From Deinococcus grandis (lineage in GTDB: Bacteria > Deinococcota > Deinococci > Deinococcales > Deinococcaceae): a stretch of DNA of 64,000 bases. How positions within the stretch are numbered: position 1 is the stretch's first letter; each line of letters opens with the position of its first letter. The position numbers and the translations under genes are program-made. The stretch spans positions 1,435,501 through 1,499,500 of the forward strand of contig NZ_BCMS01000001.1 in assembly GCF_001485435.1 (NCBI RefSeq), in the 5' to 3' direction. Below the pieces are notes generated by a model, which saw only the letters and a list, made by a program, of their open reading frames with translations, ran no database searches and was not told the origin of the DNA. Positions 31,500-40,578 of the stretch are shown piece after piece.

Positions 31500-32063
31500 T
31501 CAGCGGCCCCTGTGGTGGTATTCGGCGTTGGGGGTGAAGCCCAGGGCGCTGCTGACGCGGTTGGTCATGTTGAACATCCCGATGACCTGCGTGGCTTCCA
31601 GGATGGCGTGGTCGTTCAGGCCCGCCGCGCGGAGGTCATGCAGGTCCTGTTCGGTCATGTGGGCGGGGGTGAGGGTGAGTTTCTCCGCGTAGGCGCACAA
31701 GGCCGCCTGCTGGGCGCTGAGGGTGGCGTGGCGCCAGTTCACGGCGACCGTGTCGGCCAGGGTGGCGTCGCCGGTGTACTCGCGCAGGGCGGCGCCGTGG
31801 GAGACGGCGCAGTACACGCAGCGGTTCAGGCCGCTGACGACCACGGCGAGCAGTTCGCGGTCGGCGTTCGTCAGGTGCCCTTCGCGGTTCACCAGCGTGT
31901 TGAAGTCGTTCCACCAGGCCAGGAACGTGTCGGGGTTCAGGGCCTGCGCGCGGAACACGTTGGGCACGAAGCCGAGGTTCGCCCTGGCTTTCGCGTGGAG
32001 TTTCTGCACGCCTTCGGGCGCGGTGGTGTCGTCGGGGACGGCCAGCCAGGAGATTCGGTTCAT
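31500..32063 (-). CDS. AhpD-like peroxidase-related protein
   Basis: 187 residues of the carboxymuconolactone-decarboxylase/AhpD type. Active-site pair in LNRCVYCAVSHGAAL (CxxC plus His), preceded by ELLAVVVSG and followed by LCAYAEKLTLTP. Such enzymes reduce alkyl hydroperoxides through the CxxC disulfide. Divergent from the MBL hydrolase with a 38-nt gap. Confidence 0.85.
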   Translation of the reverse strand: MNRISWLAVPDDTTAPEGVQKLHAKARANLGFVPNVFRAQALNPDTFLAWWNDFNTLVNREGHLTNADRELLAVVVSGLNRCVYCAVSHGAALREYTGDATLADTVAVNWRHATLSAQQAALCAYAEKLTLTPAHMTEQDLHDLRAAGLNDHAILEATQVIGMFNMTNRVSSALGFTPNAEYHHRGR

Positions 32064-32101
32064 GGGGTCTTCAGCGTACGCCGCGTGGCATCATCAGGCG
32101 C

Positions 32102-32725
32102 GTGAATGTGGATGTCCGTCTCCTGTACGCGAACGTGTACCTGCTGAGCACCCCGGCCGGGCGCCTGCTGGTGGACAGCGGCGCCCTGTCTCACGCGCCG
32201 AGGTTCGCTCAGCTGCTGCGGGCGTTCCGGCCGGACGCGCTGCTGCTCACGCACGCGCACGTGGACCACGCCGGGAACGCGTTCCTGGCCGCGCGGGCGG
32301 GCGCTCCGGTGCTGGCGCACCCGCTGGAGCACGCGGCCCTGCTGGGGCAGTCGCACGACCTGCCGTACCCGGCGGGATTTCCGGCGCTGGGCCGCGTGAT
32401 CTCCCGCGCGCACCCGAAACTGCGGTCCGTGCAGGCCGCGCGGCCCGGAGAGGACGTGCTGGGCTGGCGGGTCGTGCACCTGCCGGGGCACACGCCGGGT
32501 CAGATCGGGCTGCTGAGGGACGGCGTGCTCATTGCTGGGGACGCCGTGGTTGGGGGGGCGGGCGGCGCGCACCTGCCCCGCGCGGCGTACAACCACGATC
32601 ACGCGCAGGCACTCAGTACCCTGAAGGGAATGATGGACCTCGATCTGCGCGAGATCTGGCCGGGCCACGGCGGTCCACTCACGCCGGGGCAGATCCGCGC
32701 CCGCGCTCAGCGCGTTGATGGATGA
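32102..32725 (+). CDS. MBL-fold metallo-hydrolase
   Basis: 207 residues. Metal motif LTHAHVDHAGN, then LPGHTPGQIGLL, LIAGDAVVG and IWPGHGGPL, the five-motif series of metallo-beta-lactamase-fold hydrolases. Slightly short. Substrate unknown; the glyoxalase-II or thioesterase-like branch is plausible. GTG start. Confidence 0.85.
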   Translation: MNVDVRLLYANVYLLSTPAGRLLVDSGALSHAPRFAQLLRAFRPDALLLTHAHVDHAGNAFLAARAGAPVLAHPLEHAALLGQSHDLPYPAGFPALGRVISRAHPKLRSVQAARPGEDVLGWRVVHLPGHTPGQIGLLRDGVLIAGDAVVGGAGGAHLPRAAYNHDHAQALSTLKGMMDLDLREIWPGHGGPLTPGQIRARAQRVDG

Positions 32726-32776
32726 AAGTTGATGATTGATGGAAGGGATTGCGCCCCCTCCATCAACCATCGACTG
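32715..32776. repeat. degenerate TTGATGG/CCATCAA inverted arrays
   Basis: The left arm holds GTTGATGG, GTTGATG and ATTGATGG units, and the right arm CCATCAAC, CCATCGAC and GTCAACC units, around a short spacer (about 32744-32756). The left arm begins within the last codons of the MBL gene. Similar arrays occur at 48412 and 58366. Confidence 0.6.
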
Positions 32777-32792
32777 TCAACCGACTACAGCG

Positions 32793-33962
32793 TCACTTCT
32801 TGGGTTCGTCGGCGACCTGCCCGGTGACGCCCTGGGCGACCCAGGCCATGTTGTTCAGGTCGGCGATGCTGGCGACCTTCCCGGCGGGGACGCGCAGGAT
32901 GCCGTTGCGGTCCTTGAGAGGCCCGGTGAAGGGGTCGAACTTGCCGCCCTTCTCCATGTCGGCCTTGAGGGCCATGACGCGGTCGTACACGGTGGTTTTC
33001 TTCCCGGCGACGGTGATGGTCCTGGCTTTCAGCGCGGGGATCCATTTGGGGTTGATGGCCATGCCGTCCTGCGCGCCGAGTTCGACGCTGCCGCCGCGCA
33101 GCAGGTTCCAGTAGTCGACCTTCTGGAGGTTCTTGGTGGTGTACGTGCCGGTGCGGACCTTGGTCAGGAAGTCGATGTAGATGCGCTCCCAGTGGACCAG
33201 CTGGCCGCTGACGACGTAGTCGGGCGCGAACTTGTACATGGGGGAGTAGTGCGCGAAGGACGGGATCTTGCGCGCGGCGGCGGTCTGCACGACGGTCGCG
33301 GTGTCTTCCGTGAAGGCCAGGGCGCCCGCGCCCTCGCTGATCAGGGCCTCGGCGGCCTCGCGGGCCTTGTTGGGGTCGAACCACGCGTTGATCCACTTGA
33401 CGCTGACGGTCGCCTTGGGGTTCACGGCGCGGGCGCCCATCGCGAAGGCGCTGATGTGCCGCTTGAGTTCCGGGACGGGGAAGGCGCCCACGTACCCGAG
33501 CTTGTCGCTCTTGCTGACGGCGGCGGCCATCATGCCGTTCAGGTAGTACAACTGGTAGAAGTCCGCCATGTACGTCGCCATGTTCGGGGCGCGTTTGAAG
33601 CCGCTGGCGTGCGCGAAGATCACGTTCGGGTACTTCTTGGCGGCGTCCAGCGTCTGGTCCATGAACCCGAAGGACGTCGTGAAGATCACCTTGCAGTTGT
33701 CCTTGACCAGCCGGTCGATGACGGGCGTCGCCTGGCCCTCGGGCACGCTCTCCACGTACTTCGTTTCCAGCCAGGGGAGGGCCTTCTCGGTCTTCTTGCG
33801 GGCCTCGTCGTGGGCGTAGCTCCAGCCGATATCGCCGACCGGGCCGACGTAGATGAAGCAGGCCTTGAGTTTGCCGGTCTGCTGGGCCTGCGCGGCGGGG
33901 CTGGCGGCGGTGCTCAGGAGTGCCAGGGACAGGGGCAGGGCAGCGAGGAGTGCTTTCTTCAT
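32793..33962 (-). CDS. BMP-family ABC transporter substrate-binding protein
   Basis: 389 residues from ATG 33962: MKKALLAALPLSLALLSTAA, a Sec signal peptide ending around AQAQQ. The mature part has KACFIYVGPVGDIGWSYAHDEAR and TTSFGFMDQTLDAAKKYPNVIF, typical of the BmpA/PnrA nucleoside-binding group. It probably feeds the permease/ATPase genes at 36624-40240, which lie 3 kb away and are separated by msrPQ. Confidence 0.88.
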   Translation of the reverse strand: MKKALLAALPLSLALLSTAASPAAQAQQTGKLKACFIYVGPVGDIGWSYAHDEARKKTEKALPWLETKYVESVPEGQATPVIDRLVKDNCKVIFTTSFGFMDQTLDAAKKYPNVIFAHASGFKRAPNMATYMADFYQLYYLNGMMAAAVSKSDKLGYVGAFPVPELKRHISAFAMGARAVNPKATVSVKWINAWFDPNKAREAAEALISEGAGALAFTEDTATVVQTAAARKIPSFAHYSPMYKFAPDYVVSGQLVHWERIYIDFLTKVRTGTYTTKNLQKVDYWNLLRGGSVELGAQDGMAINPKWIPALKARTITVAGKKTTVYDRVMALKADMEKGGKFDPFTGPLKDRNGILRVPAGKVASIADLNNMAWVAQGVTGQVADEPKK

Positions 33963-34179
33963 GGTGAACCTCCAGGGAAGGGGGGTGAAGCCTGACTTCA
34001 TTGTGCCTTCATTCTGTCGCGAAGGATAGGGACAGGATGACCAGATGGCCCGCCCCGCCCCGGAGAGGACCGGCCCGGATGTGCATTTTGTCGCGCTGAC
34101 CGACACTACCGTGCGCCGCGTGACAGTGCCCTGAACCGAAACCGCTCAGGCTGCGTACACCTGTACAGGAGGTCCACCC

Positions 34180-35181
34180 ATGAGCGATCACCCCACCCCG
34201 CCCGACCACGCCGACCCGGACTCCGGCGAGCGCCGCATCCTGACGCCCGGCACCCCCAACCCCCGCCGGGAGTTCCTGCGCAGCGCCGCCCTGTTCACCG
34301 CCACCGCGGGCGCGCTGGGCGGCGGCCTGGAACTCCTCACGCGACGCCCCGGCGGTCCCGGCAGCGCCGAGGCGCAGGGCGCCGCCTTCACCCGCCCCGC
34401 CCGGCCACTGGGGCCGTACGACACCAGCGAGGCGGTCACGCCCTACGCGCAGGCCACCTCGTACAACAACTTCTACGAGTTCGGACTGGACAAGAGCGAC
34501 CCTGCCCGCATGGCCGCCAGCCTCAAGACCCGCCCCTGGACCGTCCGCATCGACGGCGAGGTCCGCAAGCCCATGACGGTGGACATCGACACGCTGCAGG
34601 GCTGGTTCCCGCTGGAGGACCGCGTGTACCGCATGCGCTGCGTGGAGGGCTGGAGCATGGTCATGCCCTGGCTGGGCTTCCCGCTGGCCGCGCTGATCCG
34701 CCGCATGGAACCCACCAGCAAGGCGAAGTACGTGCAGTTCACGGCCCTGCTGGACCCCAAGCAGTTCCCCGGGCAGCGCCAACCGGTCCTGAAATGGCCG
34801 TACGTGGAGGGCCTGCGCCTGGACGAGGCGCTGCACCCCCTGGCGTTCATGGCGGTCGGCCTGGACGGGCGGGTGCTGCCCGGTCAGAACGGCGCGCCGC
34901 TGCGACTGGCCGTCCCGTGGAAGTACGGCTTCAAGAGCATCAAGAGCGTCGTGCGCATCACCCTGACCGAGAAGCAACCCCAGACCACCTGGGCGCTGGC
35001 CGCCCCGCAGGAGTACAGCTTCTACGCGAACGTGAACCCGGCCGTCCCGCACCCCCGCTGGAGCCAGGCGACCGAACGGCGCATCGGTGAACTGGGCCGC
35101 CGCAAGACTCTGCCGTTCAACGGGTACGCCGAGCAGGTCGCGGACCTGTACAGGGGCATGGACCTGCGGCGGTCCTTCTGA
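34180..35181 (+). CDS. msrP: protein-methionine-sulfoxide reductase catalytic subunit MsrP
   Basis: 333 residues. Twin-arginine signal RREFLRSAALFTATAGALG at 29-47. Molybdopterin-binding sulfite-oxidase-type domain with the Mo-ligating cysteine in YRMRCVEGWSMVMPWLGFPL, and RLAVPWKYGFKSIKSVVRI. It repairs methionine sulfoxide in exported proteins, taking electrons from MsrQ. AGGAGG lies 8 nt before the ATG. The palindrome GTACACCTGTAC just before it may be a regulator site. Confidence 0.95.
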   Translation: MSDHPTPPDHADPDSGERRILTPGTPNPRREFLRSAALFTATAGALGGGLELLTRRPGGPGSAEAQGAAFTRPARPLGPYDTSEAVTPYAQATSYNNFYEFGLDKSDPARMAASLKTRPWTVRIDGEVRKPMTVDIDTLQGWFPLEDRVYRMRCVEGWSMVMPWLGFPLAALIRRMEPTSKAKYVQFTALLDPKQFPGQRQPVLKWPYVEGLRLDEALHPLAFMAVGLDGRVLPGQNGAPLRLAVPWKYGFKSIKSVVRITLTEKQPQTTWALAAPQEYSFYANVNPAVPHPRWSQATERRIGELGRRKTLPFNGYAEQVADLYRGMDLRRSF

Positions 35182-35252
35182 CCACCCCCGCCCGGCCCCG
35201 ACCGATTGCGCCCCGCCGCGCGCCCCTGGGCTGGCTGGTCCCGGCAGTCACG

Positions 35253-35822
35253 GTGGGCGGCCTGATCCCGGCCGCCGTCCTGATCGCCGACGCCCTGAGC
35301 GGGCAGCTGGGCGCGAACCCCATCCAGCGCGCCACCCTGCAGACCGGCCTGCTCACGCTGGCCCTGCTGGTGCTGTCCCTGGCCTGCACGCCGCTGCGCC
35401 TGCTGACCGGCTGGACGTGGCCCGCCCGCATCCGCAAGGCGCTGGGCCTGCTCGCCTTCGGGTACGGCGTACTGCACTTCGTGATCTACCTGCTGGACCA
35501 CTCCTTCGACCTGACCCTGATGACCGAGGACGTCCTGAAGCGCCCGTTCATCACCGCCGGATTCACCGCGCTGCTGCTGCTCGTGCCCCTGGCCCTGACG
35601 AGCACGCCCCACGCCGTGAAACGCCTCGGCTTCCAGCGCTGGACGCGCCTGCATCAGCTGGCGTACGTGGCCGTCAGCCTGGGCGCGCTGCACTACTACT
35701 GGGGCGTGAAGAAGGACCACACGCCCCCGCTGATCTCCGCCGCCGTGATCGCCACGCTGTTCCTGATCCGCTTCCTGAAACGCCGCCCCACGCGCCCCGG
35801 AACCCGCGCTGCGAAGGTTTGA
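35253..35822 (+). CDS. msrQ: heme-binding membrane subunit MsrQ
   Basis: 189 residues from GTG 35253. About five to six hydrophobic helices with heme-ligand histidines in GYGVLHFVIYLLDH, RLHQLAYVAV and GALHYYWGVKKDH, as in the YedZ/MsrQ family. It passes electrons from the quinone pool or flavin to MsrP. The frame stays open back to CTG 35178, which overlaps the msrP stop TGA; residues TTPARPRPIAPRRAPLGW there resemble a normal MsrQ N-terminus. The true start may therefore be CTG. Confidence 0.88.
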   Translation: MGGLIPAAVLIADALSGQLGANPIQRATLQTGLLTLALLVLSLACTPLRLLTGWTWPARIRKALGLLAFGYGVLHFVIYLLDHSFDLTLMTEDVLKRPFITAGFTALLLLVPLALTSTPHAVKRLGFQRWTRLHQLAYVAVSLGALHYYWGVKKDHTPPLISAAVIATLFLIRFLKRRPTRPGTRAAKV

Positions 35823-35891
35823 CGCTACCCGCCAGCCCAGACCGACCAGCGTCCCGACACCGCCCCCAGCCTCCTGGCCGGGGGTTCGTTC

Positions 35892-36061
35892 ATGCCGGAC
35901 CTTGAACCCCCGGCGCGGGACTGGCGTGCCTGGGGCATCCGGTCGTGGCCGACGTTCCTGCTGATCGACCGGCAGGGCGGCGTGCCGGTCACGCACCGGG
36001 GAGCGGTTCGCTGTTTCCGCAGGCGATTCCCGTGCTGGACGCCAGAATCCGGGCGCTATAG
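35892..36061 (+). pseudogene. remnant of a TlpA/thioredoxin-like protein
   Basis: The frame from 35892 carries WRAWGIRSWPTFLLIDRQG, the C-terminal part of a redoxin domain. After HRG the protein continues in another frame as LFPQAIPVLDARIRAL to a TAG at 36059-36061. The N-terminal half with the CxxC motif is missing. This is a decayed fragment with at least one frameshift, followed by two family-B repeats. Confidence 0.6.
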
Positions 36062-36097
36062 GCCGAGAGATGAGCGGCCCTGACGGACCACCGGTCA

Positions 36098-36232
36098 CAG
36101 CGGTTTCCAGTTCCATTGAAGGGCCAACGGCACGCCCCTGGGCTCCACTTCCAACCGCTGATGTTGACGGCTTCTCGCTCTGCTCGGTACAGACGCATTG
36201 AGCAAATCCCTCAACACCTCTGAACACCGCTG
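36098..36232 (+). repeat. family-B small repeat element, copy 1
   Basis: 135 bp, flanked by TCA at 36095-36097 and 36233-36235. Inverted ends CAGCGGTTTCC / AACACCGCTG. It shares CCAGTTCCATTGAAGGGCCA and CTCGCTCTGCTCG blocks with copy 2. Noncoding. Confidence 0.8.
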
Positions 36233-36294
36233 TCAGGAGTGGGACGATCCGGTGGGCCGGATGCTTGCACCGCTGGCGTCCGGCGTGGGCCTCA

Positions 36295-36429
36295 CAGCGG
36301 TTTCCAGTTCCATTGAAGGGCCAACAGCACGCCCTTCAATTCCACTTCCAACCGCTGTTGTATGCGGGTACTCGCTCTGCTCGTTTCAGGGATGCTGAGG
36401 GAGCCCCTCAACACCCCTGAAAACCGCTG
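36295..36429 (+). repeat. family-B small repeat element, copy 2
   Basis: Also exactly 135 bp and flanked by TCA (36292-36294, 36430-36432), 62 bp after copy 1 in the same orientation. Ends CAGCGGTTTCC / AAAACCGCTG. Arms CATTGAAGGGC / GCCCTTCAAT form a perfect internal hairpin here. Confidence 0.8.
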
Positions 36430-36432
36430 TCA

Positions 36433-36623
36433 ATGCGCGCGGTGAGTCGCGGATCACGGTGCAGGCGGGACAGAAGCGGTGGGCGTTCCCGTTGACCGGC
36501 GTGCTCGACCCCGCCAGTCCGTGCACGTTCCGCGTGGCCCTGCACAGGAAAGAGGCCCGGCACGCTCAGGCGCCGGACCTCTCCCACAACCCACTGCCTA
36601 CGGCCTACAACCCACTCCCCCGA
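36433..36623. other. gap with decayed sequence
   Basis: Between family-B copy 2 and the permease stop. One frame reads RITVQAGQKRWAFPLTGVLDPASP with no start, possibly a gene remnant. At 36580-36620 CAACCCACT occurs twice about 24 nt apart. No gene is supported. Confidence 0.3.
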
Positions 36624-37517
36624 TCACCGTTCGCCGCGGACGTACGCGCGGCCCAGCGCGGCGGGGGCGTCCCCGGCCTGCCCGCGCACGCCGGCCAGGG
36701 CCAGCACGACGAGCACGAGGATGAACGGCATGGCGCTGAACACCTCGGTGGGGACGTTGCTGTTGCCCTGCAGGCGGAACTGCAGGTAGTACAGGAACCC
36801 GAAGAACAGCGCCCCGGCGATGGCGCGCAGGGGCCGCCAGCCGACGAAGATGACGAGTGCCACGGCGATCCAGCCCAGGCCGTTGGTCATGTTGTCCGCC
36901 CACGAGGACCGGTAGGACAGGGACAGGAACGCGCCCGCCAGCCCGGCCAGCGCGCCGCCGCCCAGCACGGCCAGCACGCGGGTCAGGCCGACGTTCACGC
37001 CCAGCACGTCCGCCGCCGCCGGGTTCTCCCCGACCGAGCGCAGGGTCAGGCCGCCCCGGGTGGCGGTCAGCCAGAAGGCCAGCAGGCCCGCGAGGATCAG
37101 CGCGGCGACCGTGAACGGACTGATCGTGAAGCTGCCCAGCGTCCAGTCGGGCACCTTGTTGAAGAGGGGCAGTCCCTCGAACTTCTTGCCCAGCAGGCCT
37201 GCGGCGCCCGTTCCGATCAGGGCCAGGGCGAGGCCGCTGACGAACTGGTTGGCGCGCAGCGTGACAGTAGCGAACGCATGCAGCAGAGACAGGGCCGCGC
37301 CCGCCAGCATGGCGGCCCCGACCGCCACCCACAGGTTCGCGTCCGGACTCTTCGACGCCACGGCGAACGCGGCGAGCGCCCCGACGGCCATCAGTCCCTC
37401 CACGCCCAGGTTCACGACCCCGGCGCGTTCGTTCAGGATCGCGCCCAGGCACGCCAGCAGCAGCGGCGTTCCGACCGACAGGGCGCGCACGAGCGCCTCG
37501 ATGACAATGCTATCCAT
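36624..37517 (-). CDS. nucleoside-type ABC transporter permease (NupQ-like)
   Basis: 297 residues, about nine hydrophobic segments. NERAGVVNLGVEGLMAVGALAA and LTLRSVGENPAAADVLGVNV are signatures of the BPD_transp_2 permeases that partner BMP-type binding proteins. It imports nucleosides or related purine compounds with the permease at 37548 and ATPase at 38600. Confidence 0.88.
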   Translation of the reverse strand: MDSIVIEALVRALSVGTPLLLACLGAILNERAGVVNLGVEGLMAVGALAAFAVASKSPDANLWVAVGAAMLAGAALSLLHAFATVTLRANQFVSGLALALIGTGAAGLLGKKFEGLPLFNKVPDWTLGSFTISPFTVAALILAGLLAFWLTATRGGLTLRSVGENPAAADVLGVNVGLTRVLAVLGGGALAGLAGAFLSLSYRSSWADNMTNGLGWIAVALVIFVGWRPLRAIAGALFFGFLYYLQFRLQGNSNVPTEVFSAMPFILVLVVLALAGVRGQAGDAPAALGRAYVRGER

Positions 37518-37547
37518 GCAGGACCTCGGTGGGGGAGAGTGGGCAGC

Positions 37548-38603
37548 TCACGCGCGGCCCCATTGGACGCGGTGGCGGACGAACACCTCGGAGGCGATCA
37601 GGCACAGCAGGATCACGCCGCTGAAGATGTCCACCACGCGGAACGGGAGGTTCATGTCGATCTTCAGCAGGTCCCCGCCCGCCAGGATCACGCCCATCAG
37701 CGGCGCGGTGATCAGGCACAGCGCCGGGTTCCCGCGCGCCAGCCACGCGACGATCACGGCCGTGAAGCCGTACCCGAGGCTGATCTGACTGGCTTCCAGG
37801 AGGCGGTGGTGGATGCCCGCCACCTCGCCCGCGCCCGCCAGTCCGGCCAGCCCCCCGGTGAGCAGGGCGACCAGCGTGGCGACCCGCGCGGAGCTGAGGC
37901 CCGCGTAGTGCGCCGCGCCGGGGTTCTCGCCCACGACGCGCAGCGCGTACCCGAAGGTCGAGCGGGTCAGGAGCCACTGCAGGCCCAGCGCCAGCGCCAC
38001 GCCCAGCAGCAGCGTGGGCCAGTGCACCTGCGTGCCGCTGAGGGTGGGCAGCCACGCGCCCTGCGGGAAGGTGTCGGTGTAGATGTACCCGCGCACGTCC
38101 TTGCCCTTCCACGGCCCGGCGATCAGGTACGTGACCAGCGCCACCGCGATGTAATTCAGCATCAGGGTAGAGAGGATCTCGTTCACGTTCACGCGCCGCA
38201 GCGCCGCCGCCACGAGCGCCCACAGGCCCCCACCGATGAAGCCCGCCACGAACACCGCCGGGATCAGCAGCGCGCCCGGAACGGGCAGGAACAGCGCCGT
38301 GCCGGCCGCGAACACTGCGCCGAGCAGCAGCTGGCCCTCCGCGCCGATGTTGAAGAACTGCGCGCGGAACGCCAGCGCCAGCCCCGCCCCGAGCAGCAGC
38401 AGGGGAATGGTGCGCCGCCCCACCTCGGCCAGGCCGGTCGGGTCGCCCAGCGTGCCGCGCAGCATCGTGCCGTACACCGCCGCCGGGGACTGCCCGGCGA
38501 ACACGAAGATCAGCGCGCAGATCAGCAGCGCTGCCACCACCGACGCCACCGTGACCAGTGCCGTGCGCGCCGCCGACGGGGCCGTCATCGCCACGAACCT
38601 CAC
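37548..38603 (-). CDS. nucleoside-type ABC transporter permease (NupP-like)
   Basis: 351 residues, about nine to ten membrane segments. FRAQFFNIGAEGQLLLGAVFA, NEILSTLMLNYIAV and LRVVGENPGAAHYAGL match the larger permease of nucleoside ABC importers. The GTG start overlaps the ATPase stop as GTGA, so the two are translationally coupled. Met6 is an alternative start. Confidence 0.88.
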   Translation of the reverse strand: MRFVAMTAPSAARTALVTVASVVAALLICALIFVFAGQSPAAVYGTMLRGTLGDPTGLAEVGRRTIPLLLLGAGLALAFRAQFFNIGAEGQLLLGAVFAAGTALFLPVPGALLIPAVFVAGFIGGGLWALVAAALRRVNVNEILSTLMLNYIAVALVTYLIAGPWKGKDVRGYIYTDTFPQGAWLPTLSGTQVHWPTLLLGVALALGLQWLLTRSTFGYALRVVGENPGAAHYAGLSSARVATLVALLTGGLAGLAGAGEVAGIHHRLLEASQISLGYGFTAVIVAWLARGNPALCLITAPLMGVILAGGDLLKIDMNLPFRVVDIFSGVILLCLIASEVFVRHRVQWGRA

Positions 38604-40240
38604 GCCACCACCCCATTCTGAGTCGGTCCCTGATCCGCGCCGGGAATGGAGTGCGGGTGCGCGCCGCCCATCAGCAGGCCCAGGGACTCGCGCGTCACCT
38701 CCGCCACCGGGAACGGCCCCAGCAGCGAGCCGCCCACCATGACCGCCACGCGGTCCGACAGGCTCAGCAGCTCGTCCAGATCCTCACTGACCAGCAGCAC
38801 GCCCGCGCCGTCGCCCGTGCGGTCCAGCAGCACCCGGTGCACCTGATCGGTCGCGCCGATATCCAGCCCGTACGTGGGATGCACCGCCAGGATCAGTTTC
38901 GGCTGCCCGGCCAGTTCCCGCGCCAGGATCAGCTTCTGGATGTTCCCGCCCGACAGCAGCCGCGTGGGCGTGTGAATGCCCGGCGTCGCCACCGCGTACG
39001 CTTCCACCTCGCGCCGCGCCCGCTCGTCCGTGGCGGTCAGGTCACGCGCCAGTCCGCGCGCCAGCGGGGGCCGCTCGAAGTCCCGCAGGGCGAGGTTCTC
39101 CGCGACCGTCATGCTCGGCACCGTGCCGCTGTGAATGCGGTCCTCGGGAATGTGCGCCACGCCCGACCGGAAGCGCGCCGCCGCGTCCCCCGTCAGCGCC
39201 TGACCGTCCAGCGTGACCGACCCGGTCGCCGCGTGCAGCCCGGCCAGAACCTCCACCAGTTCGCTCTGACCGTTCCCGGCGATCCCGGCCACGCCCAGCA
39301 CTTCGCCCCGGCGCAGCTCGAAGCTCACGCCGCGCAGCGCGGGCAGACCACGCGCGCCCTGCGCACTCAGGTCCCGCACGCTCAGCAGCGCGCCCGCGTC
39401 CGCGCCGGGGCCGCCCGCGCGCTTGCGGGTGAAGTCCACGCTGCGGCCCACCATCAGCTCCGCGAGGCTCTCCCGTGTCGCGCCCTGCGTGGGCACGCCG
39501 CCCACGACCTTGCCGCGGCGCAGGACCGTGACGCGGTCCGCGACGGCCAGCACCTCGTCGAGCTTGTGCGAGATGAAGATCAGGCTGCGCCCGTCCGCCT
39601 TCAGCTCGCGCATCACGCGGAACAGCCCGTCGGCCTCCTGGGGGGTCAGCACGCTCGTCGGCTCATCGAGGATCAGGACCCGCGCGCCGCCCAGCAGCGC
39701 CCGCACGATCTCCACGCGCTGCTTCTCGCCGGGCGACAGGTCCGACACGCGCGCCTCCGGGTTCACCTCCAGCCCGTACCGCGCCGACAGTTCCCGCACC
39801 TGCCCCGCCACACGCCGCGCCGGGAACAGCCCGCCCACGCGGCCCAGCGCCAGATTCTCCGCCACGGTGTGCCGCGACACCAGCAGCGGATGCTGCGGCA
39901 CCAGCCCGATCCCGAGCCGCCGCGCCTGCGCCGGACTGCCGATCCGCACCGGCTGCCCCGCCAGTTCCACCGCGCCCTCGTCCGGCTGGTACAGGCCGTA
40001 CAGGATCGAGATCAGCGTGCTTTTCCCCGCGCCGTTCTCGCCCAGCAGGGCCAGCACCTCGCCCGCGTGGACGGTCAGGTCCACCGCGTCGTTCGCCACG
40101 ACCCCCGGAAAACGTTTCGTGATGCCACTCAACCGCAACGCGGGCGGCCCGGCAGATTCTTCGGTTCGGTCCACAGTCCATCCTTTCACCGGGGCGGGCC
40201 CCTGCCCAGCCGGTCCCTTCACGGAACCTTTAACCGGCAT
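38600..40240 (-). CDS. nucleoside-type ABC transporter ATP-binding protein (NupO-like)
   Basis: 546 residues with two fused ABC domains. First: Walker A LLGENGAGKSTL, signature LSPGEKQRVEI, Walker B VLILDEPTSVLTPQEAD. Second: GIAGNGQSEL in place of a canonical Walker A, signature LLSGGNIQKLILAREL, as usual in sugar/nucleoside ABC ATPases. First gene of the three-gene transporter operon. An N-terminal Gly/Pro/Lys extension of about 30 residues may be overcalled. Confidence 0.9.
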   Translation of the reverse strand: MPVKGSVKGPAGQGPAPVKGWTVDRTEESAGPPALRLSGITKRFPGVVANDAVDLTVHAGEVLALLGENGAGKSTLISILYGLYQPDEGAVELAGQPVRIGSPAQARRLGIGLVPQHPLLVSRHTVAENLALGRVGGLFPARRVAGQVRELSARYGLEVNPEARVSDLSPGEKQRVEIVRALLGGARVLILDEPTSVLTPQEADGLFRVMRELKADGRSLIFISHKLDEVLAVADRVTVLRRGKVVGGVPTQGATRESLAELMVGRSVDFTRKRAGGPGADAGALLSVRDLSAQGARGLPALRGVSFELRRGEVLGVAGIAGNGQSELVEVLAGLHAATGSVTLDGQALTGDAAARFRSGVAHIPEDRIHSGTVPSMTVAENLALRDFERPPLARGLARDLTATDERARREVEAYAVATPGIHTPTRLLSGGNIQKLILARELAGQPKLILAVHPTYGLDIGATDQVHRVLLDRTGDGAGVLLVSEDLDELLSLSDRVAVMVGGSLLGPFPVAEVTRESLGLLMGGAHPHSIPGADQGPTQNGVVA

Positions 40241-40378
40241 GCCGACAGCCTACCGGACCGCCGCCCGGCCACGCGCCCCCACACCCACACAGGCCCACCC
40301 GGCCAGCCCCTCTTGCCCCCGCCACGTCAGGAGCGACCCGGTCAACCCCCGGTCTCCCCGGGCCCACTGACCCTCTCA

Positions 40379-40512
40379 GACTGATTCCGTTTGTTTCGCC
40401 AACAATCCGGAACTTCACCAGATTGTCGGCTGCACGTCCGGAACCCGTTTCTCTCCCTCTCGCATCCTCTCGGATTGAATGGGCTGCAAAGCCCGTTCAA
40501 TCCGAGTCCGTA
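40379..40512 (+). repeat. family-A small repeat element, copy 3
   Basis: 134 bp flanked by TCA (40376-40378 and 40513-40515). The left terminus is altered (GACTGATTCCG); the right is intact. Hairpin 1 arms CAATCCGG / CCAGATTG; hairpin 2 pairs GGATTGAA-GGGCT with AGCCC-TTCAATCC. It abuts a family-B 3' remnant. Confidence 0.8.
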
Positions 40513-40515
40513 TCA

Positions 40516-40578
40516 GACGCTCGCTCCGCTCGATTCAGAGGCCATGAAGGGGTTCCTCAAGACCGCTGAATGCTGCTG
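40516..40578 (+). repeat. 3' remnant of a family-B element
   Basis: About 63 bp matching the second half of family B: CTCGCTCCGCTCGATTCAG, ATGAAGGGGTTCCTCAAGAC and the end GCTGCTG, then TCA at 40579-40581. That TCA is the TGA stop of the phosphatase gene on the minus strand. The 5' half is absent; a family-A copy sits in its place. Confidence 0.65.
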
